A stretch of 53,108 bases of DNA from Flavobacterium columnare NBRC 100251 = ATCC 23463 (GCF_002530675.1 NZ_PCMX01000008.1:1-53108); one strand, 5' to 3'; counted from the first letter of the stretch, positions 1 to 8,326 are shown. Notes: a model not told the origin generated them from the sequence alone. Translations and numbers: made by a program.

Positions 1-248
1 TATCCTTCCAATCGGTAGGTTTCTCCTACTGAGGATTCGCCAAAGGTAAAACTGCTGTCTCCTTTTTTCTTAATATGGGTGGTGGTAAATCTACCATCGC
101 TTCTTTTTTTGAATAGTTCCCAGGTAACCTTTGCTTGTTCTCTTTCGGATATCGGGGTATTAGGGTACCATTCGGATATGTGATAGGTGTATTTTTCGCC
201 TACTGTGGGCGAGGTTACTCCTGATATTGCGGATATGCCTTTTTTCAT
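1..248 (-). CDS. Hypothetical protein, N-terminal part only
   Basis: Reading the minus strand from an ATG at 248, the frame stays open to the window edge, giving 82 codons. The protein starts MKKGISAISGVTSP and continues with YTYHISEWYPNTP, VTWELFKKRSDGRFTT and SSFTFGESSVGETYRLEG. There is no signal peptide or membrane segment in the visible part. It reads like an Ig-like or beta-sandwich start (VTWELFKKR, then GETYRLE). It lies about 20 bases downstream of the repaired end of the LysM/PAAR-like gene at 267-675, so the two are probably cotranscribed. From memory, similar proteins follow PAAR-like (DUF4280) genes in flavobacteria; that is recall, not a search. The function is unknown. Confidence 0.7.
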   Translation of the reverse strand, partial: MKKGISAISGVTSPTVGEKYTYHISEWYPNTPISEREQAKVTWELFKKRSDGRFTTTHIKKKGDSSFTFGESSVGETYRLEG

Positions 249-266
249 TATATATTTGTGTTTTTA

Positions 267-675
267 TTACCAAGCTTCGTTGTTTTTACTGCTGATTTCT
301 TCTTGAAATTCTTCAAAATTCATAATGGGGTTGTATAAATGTTGTTCTCGTGGATTGGCTTTTACTGCTTTGACTTTGTTGTCCGTGTTTTAAAATCGTT
401 ATTTTACCTCCTGTACTGCACATTAATTCGGATATTTCGGTAACGCATTTTTTGTCTAAAATTTTTACTTTGTCGTAGGTTTTACTCCATTTTCCGGCTG
501 CTACTTCTGCCTCTAATAAGTCTTCTAAAGCGCAATATAGGTTGTGAGATGCTCGAAGATGGGCTCCGTCTTTTGTAGCAAATTTTTCAGCTAAGGAGTT
601 TAGGGTGTCTCCTTTTTGTACTACCTGTACAGACCAACTGATGTTCATAAGTTTAAAAACAGAATACAATGACAT
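267..675 (-). pseudogene. LysM and PAAR-like (DUF4280-type) protein, apparent frameshift
   Basis: The N-terminal half carries a LysM-like motif (VQVVQKGDTLNSLAEKF). A later stretch, MCSTGGKITILKHGQ, resembles the core of DUF4280 PAAR-like spike-tip proteins. The frame then stops at 313 after an atypical Ser/Thr-rich tail. Shifting by one base near 375-377 (one T too many on the plus strand) gives a natural ending, VKANPREQHLYNP then NFEEFQEEISSKNNEAW, with a stop at 267-269 just before the next gene. I therefore treat it as one gene broken by a one-base insertion or a sequencing error. An upstream TTG at 696 lies inside a -7 box, so I use ATG 675; ATG 648 (MNISWSV) is also possible. PAAR-like proteins cap contractile secretion spikes and are often paired with cargo; here that role is inference. 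Confidence 0.6.
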
Positions 676-693
676 TTGTTTTTTTTCTATTAG

Positions 694-701
694 CAAATTT
701 A
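694..701 (-). promoter_or_regulatory. Candidate -7 box of the LysM/PAAR-like gene
   Basis: The minus strand reads TAAATTTG, a match to the Bacteroidota -7 consensus TAnnTTTG. It sits about 19 bases ahead of ATG 675. No TTTG is found at the expected -33 distance. Confidence 0.4.
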
Positions 702-1173
702 AAAATTTCGCATTAAATAATATATTTTAATTATTTAACTAAATGTAATTTGTTTTTTATTTTTTTATTTACACATGTGTGTTTTTTGTAAATTTATCCA
801 GCAACACATAACAATTTATGATTTAAAAATTTATATGAAAATAAAAAGTAACCAATAAGCTTTTATGACAATGAAGTTTATTTTTTTTATCGTTTTAGAT
901 GTTTTGTATATCTTATAATAAATTTTCCAAAAATCACAACTTATACTATTTAAACTTTAAAAACACTTTGAAAAACATTTGTATAAAATTCATAAGCTAT
1001 AATTACGGCACAGCTTAATTTTCTGGGTATTAAGCTGTATTAAAGTAATTTTCTATCCGATTTTCAAGCGTTTTATATTCATTTTTATCACAAAGTCTAA
1101 TGGTTATTCAATTTCTAAAATCGAGGGCATAAAAATCAGTATAGTAGTATGATTTTATGATTTGTAATAATAC
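702..1173. other. Non-coding AT-rich stretch
   Basis: No credible gene is seen on either strand. The stretch is very AT-rich with short homopolymer runs. It contains a 10-base palindrome ACACATGTGT at 771-780 but nothing else I can name. It separates the accessory left edge from the ppiD block. Confidence 0.5.
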
Positions 1174-1203
1174 AAAAGAGGTTACCTAAAGGTAACCTCT
1201 TTT
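1174..1203. terminator. Bidirectional Rho-independent terminator after ppiD
   Basis: AAAAGAGGTTACC (1174-1186), loop TAAA, then GGTAACCTCTTTT (1191-1203): a perfect 13-bp stem flanked by A and T runs. It lies 22 bases past the ppiD stop on the minus strand. Confidence 0.9.
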
Positions 1204-1225
1204 ATGTATAATAGTTTTAGGACTA

Positions 1226-3316
1226 TTAGTTAAATTGTGCTCTATTATCTTCAATTTTAGCATCACGTTTTAACAAGTAAATTAATCTACTTGCTGAAGA
1301 CCCTTTAGATTGACTTCCTAAACGTGCTATAACTTCTTTAAAATCTTTAGATGGCGCTGCCTTTTTAGCTGCTTTTACTTTTATTTTAAAAACACCTGAA
1401 TTACCTGCAATCAAAGGCGATACTACCCCAGTTTTTAATGAAAATGCAGCCCCTACTACTTTCGGCTCAGGCCCTACTGATTCAATGAAAGATCCTGCTG
1501 CTGACACGTCTTTTGCTTCTTTTACTGGCGAACCTGTTGCTTTAGCGACAGCTTCTAAAGTAGCTCCTTTCATTTTTTCTTCAATTAATTTGGTTTTTTT
1601 CTCATTTCTTAATTTATATCCAAAAGCATTTTTTGCTTCTTCAATAGACATTAAGCCTGAGTCATTAATTGATTTTATTTTTGCAATAACATGTGCATTG
1701 GGTGTTTGAAAACGTTTAACATCATCTTTATCTGCTGTAAACGCCCAACGTACTATTTCTCTTTGTAAGCCAACTCCTGGAATATTTTCATCTAAAGCAA
1801 ACACTCTTGCTGCTGGTGCTACGGTTAGTTTTTCTGTTTTTACTGCTGTGTCAAAACCTTTTTCATTTGCTAATATTTCAAATTTAGAAGCTTTTGCGAA
1901 TGCAGCATCACTTGTAGCTTCTGAAGGCAGAATTTTTTGAGCAATAGTAGCCAAACGAACTCCATCTTGTTTATCTGTTACTTGAATGATATGGTATCCA
2001 AATTCTGTTTCCACTAAACCTATTTTTCCTACGGGGTTTCCAAACACAAAGTTTTCGAAGTTTTTAGTCATTTGTCCCTTAGAAAAATAACCTAAATCAC
2101 CCCCTTGTTGTTTAGAATTATCATCTGAACTAGTCATTGCTAACATAGGGAAAGAACTTGGATTAGCTTGCGCTTGTGCTAACAAAGCAGTTGCTTTTGC
2201 TTTTGCTTCTTCTTTTGTTCTATTTGCTTGTGGACCAGCTGAACCTTTGAATGATAATAGTATATGACTCGCTTTAGCATTAATTCCTGCTTTCTTCCCC
2301 ATAGATTTAGAAATACAATAGTATTGCCCAAAGATATAAGGACCGTAGGTTGTACCAGGAGCAGTGTTAAATAAAGCTTCTGCGTGATCTACTGGTAAAT
2401 CTTTTTTAGCAATATAAGTAGAATCATATTTAATATCTGAATTAGCATTTACGAACTCAATTACGTTTGATGTATTACGAAAACCAGCCACAGTATCATT
2501 TTTACCTGTCTTAGCATTATAGATTACTGAAGCGTTCATTAAAGCATTTACTTTCTCCTTAACTGCTTTTTCATCAGCTGCTGATGGTTTATCTTCAATT
2601 ACAACATACTCTAATTCACGAGAAGGTTCTGCCTTATACTTCTTCTCATTTTTCTTCATATATGAAATAATTTCTTCATCTGTTAATTCCACTTTCTTAT
2701 CTTCTATTGTTGAATAAGGAACAGAAACTAAATCAAATGTAACTTTATTATTTTCTAATTCATAGTTAAACTTACCCTCTGCTTGTGTCGTATAATAAGC
2801 CCCTTTAACCATTGAATTATACATTTGCTCTTTTGCAAACTGAGCTACTGATTTTTCATAGTTCAACCACTGATTCCATGATTCAGGCTGCTTTTTCATA
2901 GAGTTTAAAAACTCATTGAATTTCGCTTTATCAAATTTGCCTGCTGCATTTAAAAACTGTGGGTTTTGAGAAAATTGTGGATCTTCTTTAATTACATTAA
3001 TCAATTGATCATCCCCAATTCTTAAACCTGTTTTTTCAAACTGGTCTTCTAATAAAACTCTTCTAATTTCTTGTTCCCAAATACTATTACCCGCTTGTGT
3101 AAAAGAAACTCCTTGTTGACTTTTTTGTAAAGCATCTACTTTATTTCTAAAATCTTCAAAAGTAATATCTACACCGTTAATAGTACCTGCATTTCTTGAA
3201 CTGAACATAGAAGTCCCATTTTCAATTAAGGCACCTATTACGAATGCAAATAATGACAAACCTACAATCCCGGCTACCAATAGAGAACGCTGTCTAATTT
3301 TTGATAAAACTGCCAT
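1226..3316 (-). CDS. ppiD: PpiD/SurA-type periplasmic peptidyl-prolyl isomerase
   Basis: This is a 696-residue membrane-anchored folding factor. Residues 12-30 form a single N-terminal membrane helix (LLVAGIVGLSLFAFVIGAL) after a short basic cytoplasmic tail, the PpiD layout. A SurA-like N-terminal chaperone region follows. A parvulin rotamase domain lies at about 345-450, with KASHILLSF at its start and the signature stretches GGDLGYFSKGQM and EFGYHIIQVTDK. The family catalyses prolyl cis-trans isomerisation and assists proteins leaving the Sec channel. The start ATG is followed directly by the basic anchor. The gene is last in a minus-strand run of envelope genes and ends at a strong terminator. 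Function is assigned with good confidence. Confidence 0.93.
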   Translation of the reverse strand: MAVLSKIRQRSLLVAGIVGLSLFAFVIGALIENGTSMFSSRNAGTINGVDITFEDFRNKVDALQKSQQGVSFTQAGNSIWEQEIRRVLLEDQFEKTGLRIGDDQLINVIKEDPQFSQNPQFLNAAGKFDKAKFNEFLNSMKKQPESWNQWLNYEKSVAQFAKEQMYNSMVKGAYYTTQAEGKFNYELENNKVTFDLVSVPYSTIEDKKVELTDEEIISYMKKNEKKYKAEPSRELEYVVIEDKPSAADEKAVKEKVNALMNASVIYNAKTGKNDTVAGFRNTSNVIEFVNANSDIKYDSTYIAKKDLPVDHAEALFNTAPGTTYGPYIFGQYYCISKSMGKKAGINAKASHILLSFKGSAGPQANRTKEEAKAKATALLAQAQANPSSFPMLAMTSSDDNSKQQGGDLGYFSKGQMTKNFENFVFGNPVGKIGLVETEFGYHIIQVTDKQDGVRLATIAQKILPSEATSDAAFAKASKFEILANEKGFDTAVKTEKLTVAPAARVFALDENIPGVGLQREIVRWAFTADKDDVKRFQTPNAHVIAKIKSINDSGLMSIEEAKNAFGYKLRNEKKTKLIEEKMKGATLEAVAKATGSPVKEAKDVSAAGSFIESVGPEPKVVGAAFSLKTGVVSPLIAGNSGVFKIKVKAAKKAAPSKDFKEVIARLGSQSKGSSASRLIYLLKRDAKIEDNRAQFN

Positions 3317-3397
3317 TTTATATCTTAATTTTTTAATTCAGTTGGCGAAAATACAACTATCTATGAAATAATAAAATAAGTTCGCTTTTATTTTAGC

Positions 3398-3607
3398 TTA
3401 AAGTTTGTTTTTTTCTAAATTATTATCTTTTTTTTCAAATTTCTTAGCAAAATTTCTCCTAAAGAAAAACATAGCAACAGCACCCAATCCTAAAAAAAAA
3501 GTTAAATAGGGCATATCATTCCCTGAATTTATTTTGATATAGGTATCATAAAACAGAAAAACTGCTGCAACCAAATAGGCGTATTGGGTATATTTCATAT
3601 ATTTCAT
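3398..3607 (-). CDS. Small two-helix membrane protein, unknown function
   Basis: This is a 69-residue protein with two predicted membrane helices (AYLVAAVFLFYDTYI and LTFFLGLGAVAMFFF) joined by a short polar loop, and a lysine-rich tail (KKFEKKDNNLEKNKL) likely to face the cytoplasm. Codons 1 and 4 are both ATG; either could be the start. It lies between lptC (93 bases upstream) and ppiD (81 bases downstream) on the same strand, so cotranscription is possible. I do not recognise the family. The helix pattern and conserved-looking composition argue that it is a real gene. Confidence 0.65.
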   Translation of the reverse strand: MKYMKYTQYAYLVAAVFLFYDTYIKINSGNDMPYLTFFLGLGAVAMFFFRRNFAKKFEKKDNNLEKNKL

Positions 3608-3700
3608 AAGTTCAGTACTTTTTTATTGTAATCAAGATATTAGATCTTAAGTATTAGTATTTTTTATTCTTTAACCTTGTCTTTTTAAAGATTTTATTAA

Positions 3701-4255
3701 CTACAAACTATACGTTCCTTGTATATTTTGAGTATCTAAGTGACTAAAATCCTTACTAAAATCAATCCCTACCCCATTAATAACGCTTCCATTATTGGTA
3801 AATCTAAATGGTTTTTGGGTAAAAAACCATTCATTCTTTTGGTCATAGTACAATTGTTCGGTTTCCAAACGTTTTCCATCATGAGTTGTAATCATTACAT
3901 TTTGATCTAATTCTATTAGATTCGTTTTGTTGTAAATTATTGCATATTTAGAGGTCACTAAACTCTTATTGCCCATTTCATCATAAACCGACAAATTTAA
4001 TCCCTCTGGAAATTCATTAAAGGGAAATTCTGCTGTACTATAATCTAGCATTTTAGGTGAAATTAAGACGGCTTTAATCCTGCCTGAATCAGTGTATTTT
4101 AGATTGAATTTTTCAATTTCACCTATAGGCTTAATTGATGTAATATTGATTTTCCGAACTTCATTTATACTGTTTTCACAAGACACAAAAAAAAGTGAAG
4201 CTATTAAAAATAGCACCACTTTAAAGACTCCTTTTTTTTGAAAAAGATTAATCAT
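3701..4255 (-). CDS. lptC: LPS export protein LptC, lipoprotein form
   Basis: The 184-residue product starts with a hydrophobic signal ending in a lipobox (FFVSC, Cys26), so it is probably a lipoprotein rather than having the uncleaved helix of the E. coli protein. The body matches the LptC/DUF1239 pattern of short beta strands: KYTDSGRIKAVLISPKM, LIELDQNVMITTHDGKRLE, LYYDQKNEWFFTQKPF, and INGVGIDFSKDF near the end. LptC receives lipopolysaccharide from the LptBFG transporter and passes it to LptA across the periplasm. It overlaps the preceding barrel gene by 8 bases, suggesting translational coupling. Confidence 0.88.
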   Translation of the reverse strand: MINLFQKKGVFKVVLFLIASLFFVSCENSINEVRKINITSIKPIGEIEKFNLKYTDSGRIKAVLISPKMLDYSTAEFPFNEFPEGLNLSVYDEMGNKSLVTSKYAIIYNKTNLIELDQNVMITTHDGKRLETEQLYYDQKNEWFFTQKPFRFTNNGSVINGVGIDFSKDFSHLDTQNIQGTYSL

Positions 4256-5471
4256 ATTTACGTTTTACAAACCATCTATCATTAAACGACAATCCTATAG
4301 AAAAATTTATATAATTTTCCTTTATAAGGACTGATGCTGTAGTTCCTTTTTGTCCATACTCAAAGCCTATATTTACATTAGAAAAAGTGCCTCCTAATGG
4401 TAGGCCTACCCCAAGCGTTATTGCTTTATCTCTTATAGACTCTCCTTTAGCAACAACACCAATATTTTCATAACGAAGTCCTCCACGATATACCACACGA
4501 TTTAAGTAACCTGAAAAGGCATTGTATTTAGGAATATAATACCCTCCTAAAGCAATTTTGGCTTTTTCTTCTCCTGCTAAAGATTTATTATCATCTAGTT
4601 CTAAATCTCCCTTAGTGGCAAATGAAGACTCAAAACCAATGGCCCATTTTTTATCAATTCCAAAAGAAGATCCAAAAGAAAATTGGTTTCGATTATTTCT
4701 AAATGAATTTTTTTGTTCTGTACCAAAGTTAAGCTCAGCTCCTGTAACTGTATATATCAAACCTTTATTCTTGGTTTCTAGCACCTTTAATCCTAAGGGC
4801 AGATCAACGGTTCCTGAGGTAACAAAATCGTATTGAGAAATTTTTGTTTTATAAAACCCTCCTAACCGAACATTTCCTCCTCTAACTTGATATTCTGAAC
4901 GCTCAAAAGTTGCATTAGCATTTGAATCGTGAAAAAATATTATATCTTTCTTAATTATCCCAAAATCATAATCAAACTCAGCTCCTAGACTAAATTTGGG
5001 ACTTATCTTATACCCTAAAGAAATATAGGCTCTATTCATACCTCCTAATCCTTCTAGATTACGGGTGTTAAAACCTTCTTTGGCATTAATTTTATATCCC
5101 ACATAGGAGTTTGCATATAATCCTATCCCTACTCCTAACTTATTCGTTAAAGGAAAGGCTGCCGTCAGATAATCAAAGGTAACTCGTTGGGCTTTTTCTT
5201 CAATAGAAGTATTTCTAAAATTTACTTTTGAAAAAGCACCTCCCATTGATAAGGTCGTTAACTTCATATTAGATAAACTTGCGGGGTTCTGAAAGTTAAT
5301 ATGAATACTATCCATAACAACACCTATTCCTCCCATTGAACGATTTTCAACTGAATTAGCAAACTTAGTCTCACCAAGACCGTAAGATGAATAAAATGAA
5401 GCCGAACCTGTCTGTGCGGTATTTTGCAAAGTAAAAAGGAACAAAGTCCCTGAAATTATTTTTCTAAACAT
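4248..5471 (-). CDS. Outer-membrane beta-barrel protein (FadL/PorV-like)
   Basis: This 407-residue protein has a signal peptide (MFRKIISGTLFLFTLQNTAQ). SSYGLGETKFANSVENRSMGG and HINFQNPASLSNMK follow; this NPA-type N-terminal signature is shared by FadL/OMPP1 and PorV-like barrels. The rest alternates strands such as LGVGIGLYANSYVGYKI and FSLGAEFDYDFGI. It is likely an outer-membrane channel or a scaffold of unknown substrate. It sits between coaX (16-base overlap) and lptC (8-base overlap), so the three genes form a tightly packed operon. The family is clear; the specific role is not. Confidence 0.8.
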   Translation of the reverse strand: MFRKIISGTLFLFTLQNTAQTGSASFYSSYGLGETKFANSVENRSMGGIGVVMDSIHINFQNPASLSNMKLTTLSMGGAFSKVNFRNTSIEEKAQRVTFDYLTAAFPLTNKLGVGIGLYANSYVGYKINAKEGFNTRNLEGLGGMNRAYISLGYKISPKFSLGAEFDYDFGIIKKDIIFFHDSNANATFERSEYQVRGGNVRLGGFYKTKISQYDFVTSGTVDLPLGLKVLETKNKGLIYTVTGAELNFGTEQKNSFRNNRNQFSFGSSFGIDKKWAIGFESSFATKGDLELDDNKSLAGEEKAKIALGGYYIPKYNAFSGYLNRVVYRGGLRYENIGVVAKGESIRDKAITLGVGLPLGGTFSNVNIGFEYGQKGTTASVLIKENYINFSIGLSFNDRWFVKRKYD

Positions 5472-6196
5472 TGTATTTGGTATTGGTATATATGATTCAA
5501 ACTTTCTAATAAAAAATTTGAATTCGCAAATATGGTATTTTTTAATCGTTTAGCCAAAAAATTAGCATCTCCTCCCGTTAAAATTATTATAAATTTTTCT
5601 TTATCTTTTTTTAGCTCATCAATGTAACCATCAATTTCAAAACTCAAACCATTAACTACACCTGAGTGCATGGAACTAATGCTTGAGTTGCCAACTAAAT
5701 CTTCCGGCTCATTTAGTTCTAACAAGGGTAACTGGGCTGTATAATTATGCATAGAAGCATAACGAAGTCGAAAACCTGGAGAAATAGCTCCGCCGTGATA
5801 AACATTGTATTCATCTACAAAATCGTATGTCACACAGGTCCCTACGTCAATAATTAATCTATTTTGAAACGGAAATTGCAAAACAGCTCCCGCAGCTAAA
5901 ACCATACGATCCACTCCGAGTGTATTAGGAGTTGCATATTGATTAAGAAAAGGAAACTTGCTTTCTCTAGAAATCTGCACAACATTCCATTTTTTTTGAA
6001 GCCAAACAATTTGCTTTTTTTCTAATTTACCAACAGAAGAGAGTATTAAATCCTTGCATAAAGGATATTTCTCTAAAAAAAATTCCATTTCAGATAAAAT
6101 TTTTTCAAGTGAAAAAGAAGCTAACTCTAAAAACATATCTTTCTCTATAACAGCTACTTTAACTCTTGTATTTCCAATATCTACCGCTAAAACCAT
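5456..6196 (-). CDS. coaX: Type III pantothenate kinase
   Basis: CoaX phosphorylates pantothenate with ATP, the first step of coenzyme A synthesis, and belongs to the ASKHA kinase fold. Motifs visible in the 246 residues are the phosphate-1 loop (AVDIGNTRVKVAV, Asp6), GVDR at 94-97, the phosphate-2 loop (LIIDVGTCVTYDF, Asp117), and GGAISPGFRLRYASM with NYTAQLP next to it. Length is normal for the family. It is the first gene of the coaX-barrel-lptC operon, and its 3' end overlaps the barrel gene. A -7 box lies 21 bases upstream of the start, back-to-back with the tRNA-Phe promoter. Confidence 0.95.
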   Translation of the reverse strand: MVLAVDIGNTRVKVAVIEKDMFLELASFSLEKILSEMEFFLEKYPLCKDLILSSVGKLEKKQIVWLQKKWNVVQISRESKFPFLNQYATPNTLGVDRMVLAAGAVLQFPFQNRLIIDVGTCVTYDFVDEYNVYHGGAISPGFRLRYASMHNYTAQLPLLELNEPEDLVGNSSISSMHSGVVNGLSFEIDGYIDELKKDKEKFIIILTGGDANFLAKRLKNTIFANSNFLLESLNHIYQYQIQCLEK

Positions 6197-6216
6197 GACT
6201 TCTTTTTAATTATTTA

Positions 6217-6224
6217 CAAAGATA
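6217..6224 (-). promoter_or_regulatory. Candidate -7 box of the coaX operon
   Basis: The minus strand reads TATCTTTG (TAnnTTTG), 20 bases before the coaX ATG. The expected -33 position holds only ATTT, a weak match. The element is divergent from the tRNA-Phe promoter. Confidence 0.5.
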
Positions 6225-6248
6225 TAAATAGATTTTTTGAAAAAATGT

Positions 6249-6280
6249 TTTGCAGAAATGAAAAAAGCTACTATATTTGC
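6249..6280 (+). promoter_or_regulatory. Promoter of the tandem tRNA-Phe genes
   Basis: TTTTG at 6249-6253 and TATATTTG at 6273-6280 are separated by 19 bases, a near-perfect Bacteroidota -33/-7 pair. It lies 35 bases ahead of the first tRNA-Phe. Confidence 0.85.
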
Positions 6281-6315
6281 ATCCGCATTCGAGAAGCATT
6301 AACGCTTCAAGAAAT

Positions 6316-6388
<73 letters not shown>

Positions 6389-6423
6389 CAAATCACAAGA
6401 TGATTACGTTCAAAAAAGTTATT

Positions 6424-6496
<73 letters not shown>

Positions 6497-6500
6497 CATT

Positions 6501-6529
6501 AAAACCACTATTTTTAGTGGTTTTTTTTT
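6501..6529 (+). terminator. Terminator of the tRNA-Phe pair
   Basis: The stem AAAACCACTA/TAGTGGTTTT with loop TTTT is followed by a run of T. It starts 4 bases after the second tRNA-Phe. Confidence 0.88.
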
Positions 6530-6568
6530 ATTTTGACAATGTAGCAAAAAAGGATCAAGTCAAAAATC

Positions 6569-6592
6569 GGATCAAGAACAAAAGTTGGGGAG
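6569..6592 (+). repeat. Left terminal inverted repeat of the IS
   Basis: GGATCAAGAACAAAAGTTGG followed by GGAG. It pairs with 7959-7981. A related but shorter motif (GGATCAAGTCAAAAATC) lies just outside at 6552-6568. Confidence 0.8.
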
Positions 6593-6636
6593 AATTTAAT
6601 TAAAAAAGGAGATTTTTGTCAAATTTAAACACTATT

Positions 6637-6984
6637 ATGGACCCTATAACTCTTTTAAAATTGATGCTTCCTGATTTTCTAGTTGATTATTTTGAAATAA
6701 TTTCAGTTGATAATTCAGAAGAAAACCTACATCTTTATTTTGAAGAAAAAGCAAAACCTCCAAAAGAGTTTGACAACATAGAGTTAGCCTCCAAAGACTT
6801 GACAGACGAAATAACAATTTAAGATTTTCCACTAAGAGGAAAGTTTGTGTATTTACACATAAAACGTCGTCGTTGGACTAATAAAAACACAGGTGAGATA
6901 GTTAAAAGAGATTGGAATTTAGTAGCTAAAGAAACACGTATGACGCAAGAATTTGCATCTTTTTTAAAAGAAATCAATCGATAA
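6637..6984 (+). pseudogene. ISAon1-type transposase N-region, nonsense mutation
   Basis: From ATG 6637 the reading frame gives MDPITLLKLMLPDFLVDYFE and continues to DEITI, where TAA at 6820-6822 interrupts it. The same frame then goes on as DFPLRGKFVYLHIKRRRWTN to FASFLKEINR, stopping at 6982-6984. Read through, the product is 115 residues, a plausible full length for this N-terminal region, which carries the basic DNA-contacting stretch HIKRRRWTNKNTG. The stop fits a CAA to TAA change. Not functional as it stands. Confidence 0.8.
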
Positions 6985-7958
6985 CACAGCTATAGATTCT
7001 CAAACTATTGGTAGTTTCTTTGGAGTTAAGGGTAAAAAACTACAAAGACAGCATAAAAAGCATCTGAGTTCCTTTAGTTCTTGGGAACCAAGAGAACACG
7101 CGCATCAATGGATTATTTATCCCCAAAATATGGGGACACATCTATCAATTGATGAAGTAGCTTTGTCTCAGGGGAAACTTTACACTATTGTAACCAACAA
7201 AAAATTCAAAGGTAAAAAAAGTTCCTTAGTAGCTATTATTGCTGGAACAAAGGATGATCAAGCCATAGAACATATCCGTAAAATTGATCCTGAAAAAAGA
7301 AATTGTGTCAAAGAAATAACATTAGATATGGCCAATACTATGAAATTGATAGCTAAAAAATGTTTTCCAAAAGCAATACAAGTAACCGATAGATTCCATG
7401 CCCAAAAACGAGCCTTAGAAGCCTTACAAGAAATCAGAATCAAATACCGATGAAAAGCTATAGATATGGAAAATCAAGCCATAATAAAAGCAAAATCAGA
7501 AAACAAAACACATATTCCACAAATTTTACCCAATGGTGATTCCCCAAAGCAATTATTAGCTAAACACAGGTATTTACTCTATAAATCTCGCCAAAAATGG
7601 ACGATAAACCAACAAGAAAGAGCTGAAATTCTATTTGAACTATATCCAGAGATAAAAACAGCATACCATTTATCTCAACAATTAAGAAATATCTACAACA
7701 CCAATAACGATAAAAATGTTGCAATGTTAAAATTAGCCCATTGATATAGAACAGTAAAAGAATCAGGATTTAAAAACTTCAACATTGTTCTAAATACAAT
7801 AACACTCAATTATCAATCAATACTAAACTACTTTGATTAGAAGTACTAATGCAGCTGCTGAATCTTTTAATGCTAAAATAAAAGCCTTTAGAAGTCACTT
7901 TAGAGGGGTAAGAAAGATAGATTTCTTCTTATTCAGATTATCCAATCTTTTTGCATAA
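6968..7958 (+). pseudogene. ISL3-like DDE transposase, multiply interrupted
   Basis: This frame is offset by one base from the N-region. It includes IDNTAIDSQTIGSFFGVKGK, then LSIDEVALSQGKLYTIVTNK (first Asp of the DDE triad), then ITLDMANTMKLIAKKCFPKA and VTDRFHAQKRALEAL (second Asp), and NAAAESFNAKIKAFRSHF near the end (the Glu region). It is broken by TGA at 7451-7453 and TGA at 7742-7744, both at positions where Trp is expected, and by a one-base frameshift at 7838-7840. The repaired frame ends at TAA 7956-7958, immediately inside the right inverted repeat. Loss of function is certain unless provided in trans. Confidence 0.83.
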
Positions 7959-7981
7959 TCTCCAACTTTTGTTCTTGATCC
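7959..7981 (+). repeat. Right terminal inverted repeat of the IS
   Basis: TCTCCAACTTTTGTTCTTGATCC on the plus strand is the complement of the left repeat with one mismatch. A related motif (CAACTTTTATCTTGATCG) follows at 8017-8034. Confidence 0.8.
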
Positions 7982-8061
7982 ACGTCATACTCCATTCTCT
8001 AGTAATAACAAAACTACAACTTTTATCTTGATCGCTTTGGGAGAATAAAACTTTAAGACAT

Positions 8062-8091
8062 AAAAAAAGCCCTCTATAAATAGAGGGCTTT
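8062..8091 (-). terminator. Terminator of the Gly/Leu tRNA cluster
   Basis: The stem AAAGCCCTCTA/TAGAGGGCTTT with loop TAAA is followed, on the minus strand, by seven T. It lies immediately after the last tRNA-Leu. Confidence 0.92.
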
Positions 8092-8092
8092 G

Positions 8093-8176
8093 TACTCAAG
8101 GCGGGACTTGAACCCGCACGAACTAATGTTCACTGGATTTTAAGTCCAGCGTGTCTACCAATTCCACCACTCGAGC
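8093..8176 (-). tRNA. tRNA-Leu (anticodon TAA), copy 3
   Basis: An 84-nt class II tRNA with a long variable arm. On the minus strand it begins GCTCGAGTGGTGGAATTGG; the anticodon stem-loop is CTGGA-CTTAAAA-TCCAG. The T arm is GCGGG-TTCAAGT-CCCGC. CCA is not encoded. It is the last gene of the cluster. Confidence 0.97.
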
Positions 8177-8195
8177 GTTGTTATTCTAGTAACAG

Positions 8196-8268
8196 AGCGA
8201 AAAACGGGGTTCGAACCCGCGACCTCAACCTTGGCAAGGTTGCGCTCTACCAACTGAGCTATTTTCGC
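8196..8268 (-). tRNA. tRNA-Gly (anticodon GCC), copy 2
   Basis: A 73-nt cloverleaf with acceptor GCGAAAA/TTTTCGC and anticodon stem-loop CAACC-TTGCCAA-GGTTG. It is 19 bases upstream of tRNA-Leu copy 3. Confidence 0.97.
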
Positions 8269-8326
8269 AAATTTAATTAGCACTGTAAATTACAAATTGG
8301 TTTAAAAAATACTTCTAAAAATTTAG

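Larger units (their letters stand above)
6569..7981 (+). mobile_element. Degenerate ISAon1-type (ISL3-like) insertion sequence
   Basis: Terminal inverted repeats bound the element: GGATCAAGAACAAAAGTTGG on the left (from 6569) and its complement on the right (ending at 7981). The match continues for about 23 bases with one mismatch. Inside are an N-region ORF and a DDE transposase ORF in a shifted frame, the layout I know from ISAon1-type elements of Bacteroidota. Both are broken by stop codons and the transposase also by a frameshift, so the copy cannot move by itself. I see no target-site duplication. The element lies between two tRNA arrays, just past the tRNA-Phe terminator. Confidence 0.82.

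Noticed and set aside
771..780. ACACATGTGT palindrome in the long gap before ppiD
   Set aside because: Only 10 bases, not extendable, and expected by chance at this length and composition.
6530..8050. Target-site duplication around the IS
   Set aside because: Flanks of both the inner and outer end motifs were compared and no matching direct repeat was found.
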